A DNA stretch of 64,000 nt from Acanthosepion esculentum (lineage: Eukaryota > Mollusca > Cephalopoda > Sepiida > Sepiidae): contig OZ038478.1 of the NCBI GenBank assembly GCA_964036315.1, positions 143,927,557 through 143,991,556 on the forward strand, read 5' to 3'. Both the position numbers and the translations under genes were made by a program. Positions within the stretch are counted from its first letter, which is position 1; each line of letters opens with the position of its first letter. The notes under the pieces are model-generated. The model had not been told where the DNA came from and ran no database searches. It worked only from the letters and a program-made list of their open reading frames with translations. Shown here piece by piece: positions 22,848 to 35,041 of the stretch.

Positions 22848-25599
22848 ATTACAACTCTACTCTCCGTCCCCCATCTATGGGTAAATATTAGGACATACTG
22901 AGTATTATAGTCTCGGAAAAGGAAAATATTCGAATTCAGCTTGGATCGAATGCATCTAGGATTGAGGAACCGGGAGCCGAGTTTGAACTCTAGTCATGTT
23001 CATTACAACTCTACTCTCCCTCCCCCATCTATGGGTAAATATTAGGACATACTGAGTTCTATAGTCTCGGAAAAGGAAAACATTCGAATTCAGCTTGGAT
23101 CGAATGCATCTAGGATTGAGGAACCGGGAGCCGAGTTTGAACTCTAGTCGTGTTCATTACAACTCTACTCTCCCTCCCCCATCTATGGGTAAATATTAGG
23201 ACATACTGAGTTCTATAGTCTAGGAAAAGGAAAACATTCGAATTCAGCTTGGATCGAATGCATCTAGGATTGAGGAACCGGGAGCCGAGTTTGAACTCTA
23301 GTCGTGTTCATTACAACTCTACTCTCCCTCCCCCTTCTATGGGTAAATATTAGGACATACTGAGTTCTATAGTCTCGGAAAAGGAAAACATTCGAATTCA
23401 GCTTGGATCAAATGCATCTAGGATTGAGGAACCGGGAGCCGAGTTTGAAATCTAGTCGTGTTCATTAAAACTCTACTCTCCCTCCCCCATCTATGGGTAA
23501 ATATTAGGACATACTGAGTTCTATAGTCTCGGAAAAGGAAAACATTCGAATTCAGCTTGGATTGAATGCATCTAGGATTGAGGAACCTGGAGCCGAGTTT
23601 GAACTCTAGTCGTGTTCATTACAACTCTACTCTCCCTCCCCCATCTATGGGTAAATATTAGGACATACTGAGTTCTATAGTCACGGAAAAGGAAAACATT
23701 CGAATTCAGCTTGGATCGAATGCATCTAGGATTGAGGAACCGGGAGCCGAGTTTGAACTCTAGTCGTGTTCATTACAACACTACTCTCCCTCCCCCATCT
23801 ATGGGTAAATATTAGGACATACTGAGTTCTATAGTCTCGGGAAAGGAAAACATTCGAATTCAGCTTGGATCGAATGCATCAAGGATTGAGGAACCGGGAG
23901 CCGTGTTTGAACTCTAGTCGTGTTCATTACAACTCTACTCTCCCTCCCCCATCTATGGGTAAATATTAGGACATACTGAGTTCTATAGTCTCGGAAAAGG
24001 AAAACATTCGAATTCAGCTTGGATCGAATGCATCTAGGATTGAGGAACCGGGAGCCGTGTTTGAACTCTAGTCGTGTTCATTACAACTCTACACTCCCTT
24101 CCCCATCTATGGGTAAATATTAGGACATACTGAGTTCTATAGTCACGGAAAAGGAAAACATTCGAATTCAGCTTGGATCGAATGCATCTAGGATTGAGGA
24201 ACCGGGAGCCGAGTTTGAACTCTAGTCGTGTTCATTACAACTCTACTCTCCCTCCCCCATCTATGGGTAAATATTAGGACATACTGAGTTCTATAGTCTC
24301 GGGAAAGGAAAACATTCGAATTCAGCTTGGATCGAATGCATCTAGGATTGAGGAACCGGGAGCCGAGTTCGAACTCTAGTCGTGTTCATTACAACTCTAC
24401 TCTCCGTCCCCCATCTATGGGTAAATATTAGGACATACTGAGTTCTATAGTCTCGGAAAAGGAAAACATTCGAATTCAGCTTGGATTGAATGCATCTAGG
24501 ATTGAGGAACCGGGAGCCGAGTTTGAACTCTAGCCGTGTTCATTACAACTCTACTCTCCCTCCCCCATCTATGGGTAAATATTAGGACATGCTGAGTTCT
24601 ATAGTCTCGGAAAAGGAAAACATTCGAATTCAGCTTGGATTGAATGCATCTAGGATTGATGAACCGGGAGCCAAGTTTGAACTCTAGTCGTGTTCATTAC
24701 AACTCTACTCTCCCTCCCCCATCTATGGGTAAATATTAGGACATACTGAGTTCTATAGTCTCGGGAAAGGAAAACATTCGAATTCAGCTTGGATTGAATG
24801 CATCTAGGATTGAGGAACCGGGAGCCGAGTTTGAACTCTAGTCGTGTTCATTACAACTCTACTCTCCCTCCCCCATCTATGGGTAAATATTAGGACATAC
24901 TGAGTTCTATAGTCTCGGGAAAGGAAAACATTCGAATTCAGCTTGGATTGAATGCATATAGGATTGAGGAATCGGGAGCCGAGTTTGAACTCTAGTCGTG
25001 TTCATTACAACTCTACTCTCCCTCCCCCATCTATGGGTAAATATTAGGACATACTGAGTTCTATAGTCTCGGAAAAGGAAACATTCGAATTCTGCTTGGA
25101 TCGAATGCATCTAGGATTGAGGAACCGGGAGCCGAGTTTGAACTCTAGTCGTGTTCATTACAACTCTACTCTCCCTCCCCCATCTATGGGTAAATATTAG
25201 GACATACTGAGTTCTATAGTCTCGGAAAAGGAAAACATTCGAATTCAGCTTGGATCGAATGCATCTAGGATTGAGGAACCGGGAGCCGAGTTTGAACTCT
25301 AGTCGTGTTCATTACAACTCTACTCTCCCTCCCCCATCTATTGGTAAATATTAGGACATACTGAGTTCTATAGTCTCGGGAAAGGAAAACATTCGAATTC
25401 AGCTTGGATCGAATGCATCTAGGATTGAGGAACCGGGAGCCGAGTTTGAACTCTAGTCGTGTTCATTACAACTCTACTCTCCCTCCCCCATCTATGGGTA
25501 AATATTAGGACATACTGAGTTCTATAGTCTCGGAAAAGGAAAACATTCGAATTCAGCTTGGATCGAATGCATCTAGGATTGAGGAACCGGGAGACCGAG
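22848..25599 (+). repeat. Array segment supplying two blocks repeated near 29 kb
   Basis: A block near 22.86-23.5 kb with GAGTATTAT and AATATTCG, TCTAGGAAAAGG, CCCTTCTATGG, and GAAATCTAG with CATTAAAAC recurs at 28.87-29.45 kb (offset 6,006 bp, then 5,852 bp after loss of one monomer). A second block at about 24.46-25.1 kb (AGCCGTG; GATTGATG with GCCAAG; A39G with C69T; GCATATAGG; one 153-bp unit at about 25,080) recurs at 29.39-30.03 kb at an offset of exactly 4,928 bp (32 x 154). Monomers between them carry scattered variants, including the first T106C palindrome and a 1-bp insertion (GGGAGACCGAG near 25,594). Confidence 0.8.
24365..24376 (+). other. T106C variant forming a perfect 12-bp palindrome
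   Basis: In the reference unit, positions 101-112 read GAGTT-TG-AACTC, two 5-bp arms around TG. In a subset of monomers T106 is C, giving GAGTTCGAACTC, a perfect 12-bp palindrome with a new CpG and a second TTCGAA. I saw it here and near 36.22, 38.53, 40.84, 48.23, 52.39, 52.69, 54.24, 55.01, 55.31 and 56.70 kb. Near 58.70 and 62.24 kb the adjoining bases are altered. I saw none left of 24 kb. Its spacing follows the higher-order repeats, so it has spread by block copying. Confidence 0.7.
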
Positions 25600-26148
25600 T
25601 TTGAACTCTAGTCGTGTTCATTACAACTCTACTCTCCGTCCCCCATCTATGGGTAAATATTAGGATATACTGAGTTTTATAGTCTCGGAAAAGGAAAACA
25701 TTCGAATTCAGCTTGGATCGAATGCATCTAGGATTGAGGAACCGGGAGCCGAGTTTGAACTCTAGTCATGTTCATTACAACTCTACTCTCCCTCCCCCAT
25801 CTATGGGTAAATATTAGGACATACTGAGTTCTATAGTCTCGGAAAAGGAAAACATTCGAATTCAGCTTGGATCGAATGCATCTAGGATTGAGGAACCGGG
25901 AGCCGAGTTTGAACTCTAGTCGTGTTCATTACAACTCTACTCTCCCTCCCCCATCTATGGGTAAATATTAGGACATACTGAGTTCTATAGTCTCGGAAAA
26001 GGAAAACATTCGAATTCAGCTTGGATCGAATGCATCTAGGATGGAGGATCCGGGAGCTGAGTTTGAACTCTAGTCGTGTTCATTACAACTCTACTCTCCC
26101 TCCCCCATCTATGGGTAAATATTAGGACATACTGAGTTCTATAGTCTC

Positions 26149-26160
26149 GGAAAAGGAAAA
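26149..26160 (+). other. Homopurine tract of the monomer (37-48)
   Basis: GGAAAAGGAAAA, 12 purines on the plus strand, occurs once per unit. It is the most length-variable part of the monomer: loss of one A from the second A run defines the 153-bp subtype, as expected of slippage in a short homopolymer. It also carries subfamily markers: A39G (GGGAAAGG) and G38T/A39T (CGTTAAAGG) each mark particular block families. Confidence 0.8.
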
Positions 26161-26186
26161 CATTCGAATTCAGCTTGGATCGAATG
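26161..26186 (+). other. Dyad element in each monomer (7-bp arms, 12-nt spacer)
   Basis: Monomer positions 49-55 (CATTCGA) and 68-74 (TCGAATG) are perfect reverse complements around a 12-nt spacer that holds most of the EcoRI site. The element recurs in nearly all 416 units. The common variant C69T turns one G-C pair into a G-T pair, which would still pair as G-U in a plus-strand transcript. The variants G54C (CCAATTC) and G74A (GAATACATC) break it. It could be a protein-binding half-site pair or an RNA hairpin, or simply chance symmetry in an AT-rich stretch. No known binding motif is recognised. Confidence 0.5.
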
Positions 26187-26247
26187 CATCTAGGATTGAG
26201 GAACCGGGAGCCGAGTTTGAACTCTAGTCGTGTTCATTACAACTCTA

Positions 26248-26260
26248 CTCTCCCTCCCCC
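26248..26260 (+). other. Homopyrimidine tract of the monomer (136-148)
   Basis: CTCTCCCTCCCCC, 13 pyrimidines on the plus strand, lies about 90 bp after the purine tract, so each strand alternates a purine-rich and a pyrimidine-rich segment once per unit. The minus strand here has only two runs of three or more G, too few for a standard G-quadruplex within one unit. Variants include C142G, loss of one C, and a change of CATC to CTTC just downstream. Confidence 0.75.
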
Positions 26261-28867
26261 ATCTATGGGTAAATATTAGGACATACTGAGTTCTATAGTC
26301 TCGGAAAAGGAAAACATTCGAATTCAGCTTGGATCGAATGCATCTAGGATTGAGGAACCGGGAGCCGAGTTTGAACTCTAGTCGTGTTCATTACAACTCT
26401 ACTCTCCCTCCCCCATCTATGGGTAAATATTAGGACATACTGAGTTCTATAGTTTCGGAAAAGGAAAACATTCGAATTCAGCTTGGATCGAATGCATCTA
26501 GGATTGAGGAACCAGGAGCCGAGTTTGAACTCTAGCCGTGTTCATTACAACTCTACTCTCCCTCCCCCATCTATGGGTAAATATTAGGACATACTGAGTT
26601 CTATAGTCTCGGAAAAGGAAAACATTCGAATTCAGCTTGGATCGAATGCATCTAGGATTGAGGAACCGGGAGCCGAGTTTGAACTCTAGTCGTGTTCATT
26701 ACAACTCTACTCTCCGTCCCCCATCTATGGGTAAATATTAGGATATACTGAGTTCTATAGTCTCGGAAAAGGAAAACATTCGAATTCAGCTTGGATCGAA
26801 TGCATCTAGGATTGAGGAACCGGGAGCCGAGTTTGAACTCTAGTCGTGTTCATTACAACTCTACTCTCCCTCCCCCATCTATGGGTAAATATTAGGACAT
26901 ACTGAGTTCTATAGTCTCGGAAAAGGAAAACATTCGAATTCAGCTTGGATCGAATGCATCTAGGATTGAGGATCCGGGAGCTGAGTTTGAACTCTAGTCG
27001 TGTTCATTACAACTCTACTCTCCCTCCCCCATCTATGGGTAAATATTAGGACATACTGAGTTCTATAGTCTCGGAAAAGGAAAACATTCGAATTCAGCTT
27101 GGATCGAATGCATCTAGGATTGAGGATCCGGGAGCTGAGTTTGAACTCTAGTCGTGTTCATTACAACTCTACTCTCCCTCCCCCATCTATGGGTAAATAT
27201 TAGGACATACTGAATTCTATAGTCTCGGAAAAGGAAAACATTCGAATTCAGCTTGGATCGAATGCATCTAGGATTGAGGAACCGGGAGCCGAGTTTGAAC
27301 TCTAGTCCTGTTCATTACAACTCTACTCTCCCTCCCCCATCTATGGGTAAATATTAGGACATACTGAGTTCTATAGTCTCGGAAAAGGAAAACATTCGAA
27401 TTCAGCTTGGATCGAATGCATCTAGGATTGAGGAACCGGGAGCCGAGTTTGAACTCTAGTCGTGTTCATTACAACTCTACTCTCCCTCCCCCATCTATGG
27501 GAAAATATTAGGACATACTGAGTTCTATAGTCTCGGAAAAGGAAAACATTCGAATTCAGCTTGGATCGAATGCATCTAGGATTGAGGAACCGGGTGCCGA
27601 GTTTGAACTCTAGTCGTGTTCATTACAACTCTACTCTCCGTCCCCCATCTATGGGTAAATATTAGGATATACTGAGTTTTATAGTCTCGGAAAAGGAAAA
27701 CATTCGAATTCAGCTTGGATCGAATGCATCTAGGATTGAGGAATCGGGAGCCGAGTTTGAACTCTAGTCGTGTTCATTACAACTCTACTCTCCGTCCCCC
27801 ATCTATGGGTAAATATTAGGATATACTGAGTTTTATAGTCTCGGAAAAGGAAAACATTCGAATTCAGCTTGGATCGAATGCATCTAGGATTGAGGAACCG
27901 GGAGCCGAGTTTGAACTCTAGTCGTGTTCATTACAACTCTACTCTCCGTCCCCCATCTATGGGTAAATATTAGGATATACTGAGTTTTATAGTCTCGGAA
28001 AAGGAAAACATTCGAATTCAGCTTGGATCGAATGCATCTAGGATTGAGGAACCGGGAGCCGAGTTTGAACTCTAGTCGTGTTCATTACAACTCTACTCTC
28101 CGTCCCCCATCTATGGGTAAATATTAGGATATACTGAGATTTATAGTCTCGGAAAAGGAAAACATTCGAATTCAGCTTGGATCGAATGCATCTAGGATTG
28201 AGGAACCGGGAGCCGAGTTTGAACTCTAGTCATGTTCATTACAACTCTACTCTCCCTCCCCAATCTACGGGTAAATATTAGGACATACTGAGTTCTATAG
28301 TCTCGGAAAAGGAAAACATTCGAATTCAGCTTGGATCGAATGCATCTAGGATTGAGGAACCGGGAGCCGAGTTTGAACTCTAGTCGTGTTCATTACAACT
28401 CTACTCTCCCTCCCCCATCTATGGGTAAATATTAGGACATACTGAGTTCTATAGTCTCGGAAAAGGAAAACATTCGAATTCAGCTTGGATCGAATGCATC
28501 TAGGAGTGAGGAACCGGGAGCCGAGTTTGAACTCTAGTCGTGTTCATTACAACTCTACTCTCCCTCCCCCATCTATGGGTAAATATTAGGACATACTGAG
28601 TTCTATAGTCTCGGAAAAGGAAAACATTCGAATTCAGCTTGGATCGAATGCATCTAGGATTGAGGAACCGGGTGCCGAGTTTGAACTCTAGTCGTGTTCA
28701 TTACAACTCTACTCTCCGTCCCCCATCTATGGGTAAATATTAGGACATACTGAGTATTATAGTCTCGGAAAAGGAAAACATTCGAATTCAGCTTGGATCG
28801 AATGCATCTAGGATTGAGGAACCGGGAGCCGAGTTTGAACTCTAGTCGTGTTCATTACAACTCTACT

Positions 28868-30050
28868 CTCCGTCCCCCATCTATGGGTAAATATTAGGAC
28901 ATACTGAGTATTATAGTCTCGGAAAAGGAAAATATTCGAATTCAGCTTGGATCGAATGCATCTAGGATTGAGGAACCGGGAGCCGAGTTTGAACTCTAGT
29001 CGTGTTCATTACAACTCTACTCTCCCTCCCCCATCTATGGGTAAATATTAGGACATACTGAGTTCTATAGTCTAGGAAAAGGAAAACATTCGAATTCAGC
29101 TTGGATCGAATGCATCTAGGATTGAGGAACCGGGAGCCGAGTTTGAACTCTAGTCGTGTTCATTACAACTCTACTCTCCCTCCCCCTTCTATGGGTAAAT
29201 ATTAGGACATACTGAGTTCTATAGTCTCGGAAAAGGAAAACATTCGAATTCAGCTTGGATCGAATGCATCTAGGATTGAGGAACCGGGAGCCGAGTTTGA
29301 AATCTAGTCGTGTTCATTAAAACTCTACTCTCCCTCCCCAATCTATGGGTAAATATTAGGACATACTGAGTTCTATAGTCTCGGAAAAGGAAAACATTCG
29401 AATTCAGCTTGGATTGAATGCATCTAGGATTGAGGAACCGGGAGCCGAGTTTGAACTCTAGCCGTGTTCATTACAACTCTACTCTCCCTCCCCCATCTAT
29501 GGGTAAATATTAGGTCATGCTGAGTTCTATAGTCTCGGAAAAGGAAAACATTCGAATTCAGCTTGGATTGAATGCATCTAGGATTGATGAACCGGGAGCC
29601 AAGTTTGAACTCTAGTCGTGTTCATTACAACTCTACTCTCCCTCCCCCATCTATGGGTAAATATTAGGACATACTGAGTTCTATAGTCTCGGGAAAGGAA
29701 AACATTCGAATTCAGCTTGGATTGAATGCATCTAGGATTGAGGAACCGGGAGCCGAGTTTGAACTCTAGTCGTGTTCATTACAACTCTACTCTCCCTCCC
29801 CCATCTATGGGTAAATATTAGGACATACTGAGTTCTATAGTCTCGGGAAAGGAAAACATTCGAATTCAGCTTGGATTGAATGCATATAGGATTGAGGAAT
29901 CGGGAGCCGAGTTTGAACTCTAGTCGTGTTCATTACAACTCTACTCTCCCTCCCCCATCTATGGGTAAATATTAGGACATACTGAGTTGTATAGTCTCGG
30001 AAAAGGAAACATTCGAATTCAGCTTGGATCGAATGCATCTAGGATTGAGG
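28868..30050 (+). repeat. Junction block built from two upstream segments
   Basis: The first part copies the 22.86-23.5 kb segment and the second part the 24.46-25.1 kb segment, which lie about 0.9 kb apart upstream but are joined here within one or two monomers near 29.40 kb. The join falls in monomers that differ little, so I cannot place it exactly. The result looks like an internal deletion of about six monomers in a copied 2.2-kb block. One 153-bp monomer is present near 30,003, as in its source. Confidence 0.75.
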
Positions 30051-31756
30051 AACCGGGAGCCGAGTTTGAACTCTAGTCGTGTTCATTACAACTCTACTCT
30101 CCCTCCCCCATCTATGGGTAAATATTAGGACATACTGAGTTCTATAGTCTCGGAAAAGGAAACATTCGAATTCAGCTTGGATCGAATGCATCTAGGATTG
30201 AGGAACCGGGAGCCGAGTTTGAACTCTAGTCGTGTTCATTACAACTCTACTCTCCCTCCCCCATCTATGGGTAAATATTAGGACATACTGAGTTCTATAG
30301 TCTCGGAAAAGGAAAACATTCGAATTCAGCTGTGATCGAATGCATCTAGGATTGAGGAACCGGGAGCCGAGTTTGAACTCTAGTCGTGTTCATTACAACT
30401 CTACTCTCCCTCCCCCATCTATGGGTAAATATTAGGACATACTGAGTTCTATAGTCTCGGGAAAGGAAAACATTCGAATTCAGCTTGGATCGAATGCATC
30501 TAGGATTGAGGAATCGGGAGCCGAGTTTGAACTCTAGTCGTGTTCATTACAACTCTACTCTCCCTCCCCCATCTATGGGTAAATATTAGGACATACTGAG
30601 TTCTATAGTCTCGGGAAAGGAAAACATTCGAATTCAGCTTGGATCGAATGCATCTAGGATTGAGGAACCGGGAGCCGAGTTTGAACTCTAGTCGTGTTCA
30701 TTACAACTCTACTCTCCCTCCCCCATCTATGGGTAAATATTAGGACATACTGAGTTCTATAGTCTCGGAAAAGGAAAACATTCGAATTCAGCTTGGATCG
30801 AATGCATCTAGGATTGAGGAACCGGGAGCCGAGTTTGAACTCTAGTCGTGTTCATTACAACTCTACTCTCCCTCCCCCATCTATGGGTAAATATTAGGAC
30901 ATACTGAGTTCTATAGTCTCGGAAAAAGAAAACATTCGAATTCAGCTTGGATCGAATGCATCTAGGATTGAGGATCCGGGAGCTGAGTTTGAACTCTAGT
31001 CATGTTCATTACAACTCTACTCTCCCTCCCCCATCTATGGGTAAATATTAGGACATACTGAGTTCTATAGTCTCGGAAAAGGAAAACATTCGAATTCAGC
31101 TTGGATCGAATGCATCTAGGATTGAGGAACCGGGAGCCGAGTTTGAACTCTAGTCGTGTTCATTACAACTCTACTCTCCCTCCCCCATCTATGGGTAAAT
31201 ATTAGGACATACTGAGTTCTATAGTCTCGGAAAAGGAAAACATTCGAATTCAGCTTGGATCGAATGCATCTAGGATTGAGGAACCGGGAGCCGAGTTTGA
31301 ACTCTAGTCGTGTTCATTACAACTCTACTCTCCCTCCCCCATCTATGGGTAAATATTAGGACATACTGAGTTCTATAGTCTCGGAAAAGGAAAACATTCG
31401 AATTCAGCTTGGATCGAATGCATCTAGGATTGAGGAACCGGGTGCCGAGTTTGAACTCTAGTCGTGTTCATTACAACTCTACTCTCCGTCCCCCATCTAT
31501 GGGTAATATTAGGATATACTGAGTTTTATAGTCTCGGAAAAGGAAAACATTCGAATTCAGCTTGGATCGAATGCATCTAGGATTGAGGAACCGGGAGCCG
31601 AGTTTGAACTCTAGTCGTGTTCATTACAACTCTACTCTCCGTCCCCCATCTATGGGTAAATATTAGGATATACTGAGTTTTATAGTCTCGGAAAAGGAAA
31701 ACATTCGAATTCAGCTTGGATCGAATGCATCTAGGATTGAGGAACCGGGAGCCGAG
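30051..31756 (+). repeat. Ordinary array segment with partial copies
   Basis: Eleven monomers close to consensus, several with A39G. The one at about 30,262 has AGCTGTGATCG. From about 31.34 kb the order (A97T unit, then C142G/C16T units) copies 27.49-27.9 kb at an offset of 3,848 bp. A 1-bp deletion in GGGTAATATTAGG (about 31,501) is private to this copy. One 153-bp unit lies near 30,162. Confidence 0.75.
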
Positions 31757-34700
31757 TTTGAACTCTAGTCGTGTTCATTACAACTCTACTCTCCGTCCCC
31801 CATCTATGGGTAAATATTAGGATATACTGAGTTTTATAGTCTCGGAAAAGGAAAACATTCGAATTCAGCTTGGATCGAATGCATCTAGGATTGAGGAACC
31901 GGGAGCCGAGTTTGAACTCTAGTCATGTTCATTACAACTCTACTCTCCCTCCCCCATCTATGGGTAAATATTAGGACATAATGAGTTCTATAGTCTCGGA
32001 AAAGGAAAACATTCGAATTCAGCTTGGATCGAATGCATCTAGGATTGAGGAACCGGGAGCCGAGTTTGAACTCTAGTCGTGTTCATTACAACTCTACTCT
32101 CCCTCCCCCATCTATGGGTAAATATTAGGACATACTGAGTTCTATAGTCTCGGAAAAGGAAAACATTCGAATTCAGCTTGGATCGAATGCATCTAGGATG
32201 GAGGATCCGGGAGCTGAGTTTGAACTCTAGTCGTGTTCATTACAACTCTACTCTCCCTCCCCCATCTATGGGTAAATATTAGGACATACTGAGTTCTATA
32301 GTCTCGGAAAAGGAAAACATTCGAATTCAGCTTGGATCGAATGCATCTAGGATTGAGGAACCGGGAGCCGAGTTTGAACTCTAGTCGTGTTCATTACAAC
32401 TCTACTCTCCCTCCCCCATCTATGGGTAAATATTAGGACATACTGAGTTCTATAGTCTCGGAAAAGGAAAACATTCGAATTCAGCTTGGATCGAATGCAT
32501 CTAGGATTGAGGAACCGGGAGCCGAGTTTGAACTCTAGTCGTGTTCATTACAACTCTACTCTCCCTCCCCCATCTATGGGTAAATATTAGGACATACTGA
32601 GTTCTATAGTTTCGGAAAAGGAAAACATTCGAATTCAGCTTGGATCGAATGCATCTAGGATTGAGGAACCGGGAGCCGAGTTTGAACTCTAGCCGTGTTC
32701 ATTACAACTCTACTCTCCCTCCCCCATCTATGGGTAAATATTAGGACATACTGAGTTCTATAGTCTCGGAAAAGGAAAACATTCGAATTCAGCTTGGATC
32801 GAATGCATCTAGGATTGAGGAACCGGGAGCCGAGTTTGAGCTCTAGTCGTGTTCATTACAACTCTACTCTCCGTCCCCCATCTATGGGTAAATATTAGGA
32901 TATACTGAGTTCTATAGTCTCGGAAAAGGAAAACATTCGAATTCAGCTTGGATCGAATGCATCTAGGATTGAGGAACCGGGAGCCGAGTTTGAACTCTAG
33001 TCGTGTTCATTACAACTCTACTCTCCCTCCCCCATCTATGGGTAAATATTAGGACATACTGAGTTCTATAGTCTCGGAAAAGGAAAACATTCGAATTCAG
33101 CTTGGATCGAATGCATCTAGGATTGAGGATCCGGGAGCTGAGTTTGAACTCTAGTCGTGTTCATTACAACTCTACTCTCCCTCCCCCATCTATGGGTAAA
33201 TATTAGGACATACTGAGTTCTATAGTCTCGGAAAAGGAAAACATTCGAATTCAGCTTGGATCGAATGCATCTAGGATTGAGGATCCGGGAGCTGAGTTTG
33301 AACTCTAGTCGTGTTCATTACAACTCTACTCTCCCTCCCCCATCTATGGGTAAATATTAGGACATACTGAGTTCTATAGTCTCGGAAAAGGAAAACATTC
33401 GAATTCAGCTTGGATCGAATGCATCTAGGATTGAGGAACCGGGAGCCGAGTTTGAACTCTAGTCGTGTTCATTACAACTCTACTCTCCCTCCCCCATCTA
33501 TGGGTAAATATTAGGACATACTGAGTTCTATAGTCTCGGAAAAGGAAAACATTCGAATTCAGCTTGGATCGAATGCATCTAGGATTGAGGAACCGGGAGC
33601 CGAGTTTGAACTCTAGTCGTGTTCATTACAACTCTACTCTCCCTCCCCCATCTATGGGTAAATATTAGGACATACTGAGTTCTATAGTCTCGGAAAAGGA
33701 AAACATTCGAATTCAGCTTGGATCGAATGCATCTAGGATTGAGGAACCGGGTGCCGAGTTTGAACTCTAGTCGTGTTCATTACAACTCTACTCTCCGTCC
33801 CCCATCTATGGGTAAATATTAGGATATACTGAGTTTTATAGTCTCGGAAAAGGAAAACATTCGAATTCAGCTTGGAACGAATGCATCTAGGATTGAGGAA
33901 CCGGGAGCCGAGTTTGAACTCTAGTCGTGTTCATTACAAATCTACTCTCCGTCCCCCATCTATGGGTAAATATTAGGATATACTGAGTTTTATAGTCTCG
34001 GAAAAGGAAAACATTCGAATTCAGCTTGGATCGAATGCATCTAGGATTGAGGAACCGGGAGCCGAGTTTGAACTCTAGTCGTGTTCATTACAACTCTACT
34101 CTCCGTCCCCCATCTATGGGTAAATATTAGGATATACTGAGTTTTATAGTCTCGGAAAAGGAAAACATTCGAATTCAGCTTGGATCGAATGCATCTAGGA
34201 TTGAGGAACCGGGAGCCGAGTTTGAACTCTAGTCATGTTCATTACAACTCTACTCTCCCTCCCCCATCTATGGGTAAATATTAGGACATACTGAGTTCTA
34301 TAGTCTCGGAAAAGGAAAACATTCGAATTGGGCTTGGATCGAATGCATCTAGGATTGAGGAACCGGGAGCCGAGTTTGAACTCTAGTCGTGTTCATTACA
34401 ACTCTACTCTCCCTCCCCCATCTATGGGTAAATATTAGGACATACTGAGTTCTATAGTCTCGGAAAAGGAAAACATTCGAATTCAGCTTGGATCGAATGC
34501 ATCTAGGAGTGAGGAACCGGGAGCCGAGTTTGAACTCTAGTCGTGTTCATTACAACTCTACTCTCCCTCACCCATCTATGGGTAAATATTAGGACATACT
34601 GAGTTCTATAGTCTCGGAAAAGGAAAACATTCGAATTCAGCTTGGATCGAATGCATCTAGGATTGAGGAACCGGGTGCCGAGTTTGAACTCTAGTCGTGT

Positions 34701-35041
34701 TCATTACAACTCTACTCTCCGTCCCCCATCTATGGGTAAATATTAGGACATACTGAGTTCTATAGTCTCGGAAAAGGAAAACATTCGAATTCAGCTTGGA
34801 TCGAATGCATCTAGGATTGAGGAACCGGGTGCCGAGTTTGAACTCTAGTCGTGTTCATTACAACTCTACTCTCCGTCCCCCATCTATGGGTAAATATTAG
34901 GACATACTGAGTATTATAGTCTCGGAAAAGGAAAACATTCGAATTCAGCTTGGATCGAATGCATCTAGGATTGAGGAACCGGGAGCCGAGTTTGAACTCT
35001 AGTCGTGTTCATTACAACTCTACTCTCCGTCCCCCATCTAT
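31757..35041 (+). repeat. 3.3-kb segment, right copy of the 6,157-bp repeat
   Basis: Matches 25,600-28,900 monomer by monomer, except that it has lost one of four consecutive C142G/C16T monomers (offset drops to 6,003 bp at the GGAGTGAGG unit, 28,504 and 34,507). It then gained one A97T/C142G monomer near 34.7 kb, which restores the offset to 6,157 bp. Compensating one-monomer changes like this are typical of misaligned exchange. Private changes include GAATTGGGCTTGG near 34,326 and GAGCTCTAG near 32,839. Confidence 0.83.

Larger units (their letters stand above)
26113..26266 (+). repeat. Reference (consensus-like) 154-bp monomer
   Basis: This copy carries the commonest base at every position I compared and serves as the reference for monomer coordinates. 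It has 67 G+C in 154 (43.5%). It contains six CpG dinucleotides, at 36, 53, 69, 93, 100 and 117, and single sites for EcoRI (54-59) and NsiI (72-77). The overlapping TTCGAA lies at 51-56. The start point is arbitrary because the repeat is circularly permutable. 154 is not a multiple of three, so any reading frame shifts by one at each unit boundary and no long frame can persist, which argues against coding function. Confidence 0.95.
25600..28900 (+). repeat. 3.3-kb segment, left copy of the 6,157-bp repeat
   Basis: This segment is marked by monomers with C142G (CTCCGTCCCC), C16T with C27T (GATATAC, GAGTTTTAT), C100T (GGATCCGGGAGCTGAG), GGATGGAGGATCC (26,037) and A97T (GGGTGCC). It recurs at 31,757-35,041 at an offset of 6,157 bp (40 monomers minus 3 bp). 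Paired markers are CTCCG at 26,712/32,869 and 27,636/33,793 and ATGGAGG at 26,041/32,198. Four consecutive C142G/C16T monomers lie at 27,636-28,252, against three in the right copy. Confidence 0.85.

Noticed and set aside
24907..25110. Minus-strand open frame of 67 codons (and similar ones to 62,046)
   Set aside because: The protein begins and repeats the same ten residues because the frame crosses an in-frame 153-bp monomer. Its copies follow the HOR spacing exactly, as passive passengers would.
26104..26117. Transposon ends or long terminal repeats
   Set aside because: No TG...CA-bounded unit, target-site duplication, primer-binding site or coding remnant was found. The periodicity is continuous across the entire window.
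26116..26124. TATA-box-like TAAATATTA
   Set aside because: It is in every monomer, no gene follows, and plain AT-rich sequence explains it. A promoter role for satellite transcription cannot be judged from sequence.
26113..26126. GGGTAAAT as a telomere-like motif
   Set aside because: Plant (TTTAGGG) and vertebrate (TTAGGG) telomere units read GGGTTTA or GGGTTA in this phase. GGGTAAAT occurs once per 154 bp and not in short tandem.
26161..26177. Possible CENP-B box around ATTCG
   Set aside because: The motif needs TTCG, four bases, A, two bases, then CGGG. Here the position of the A is C and the CGGG is absent. The T106C variant does not fit either.
26248..26260. G-quadruplex on the minus strand at the C-rich tract
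   Set aside because: Only two runs of three or more G occur close together. The next ones are far away, so a standard four-run quadruplex cannot form within one unit.
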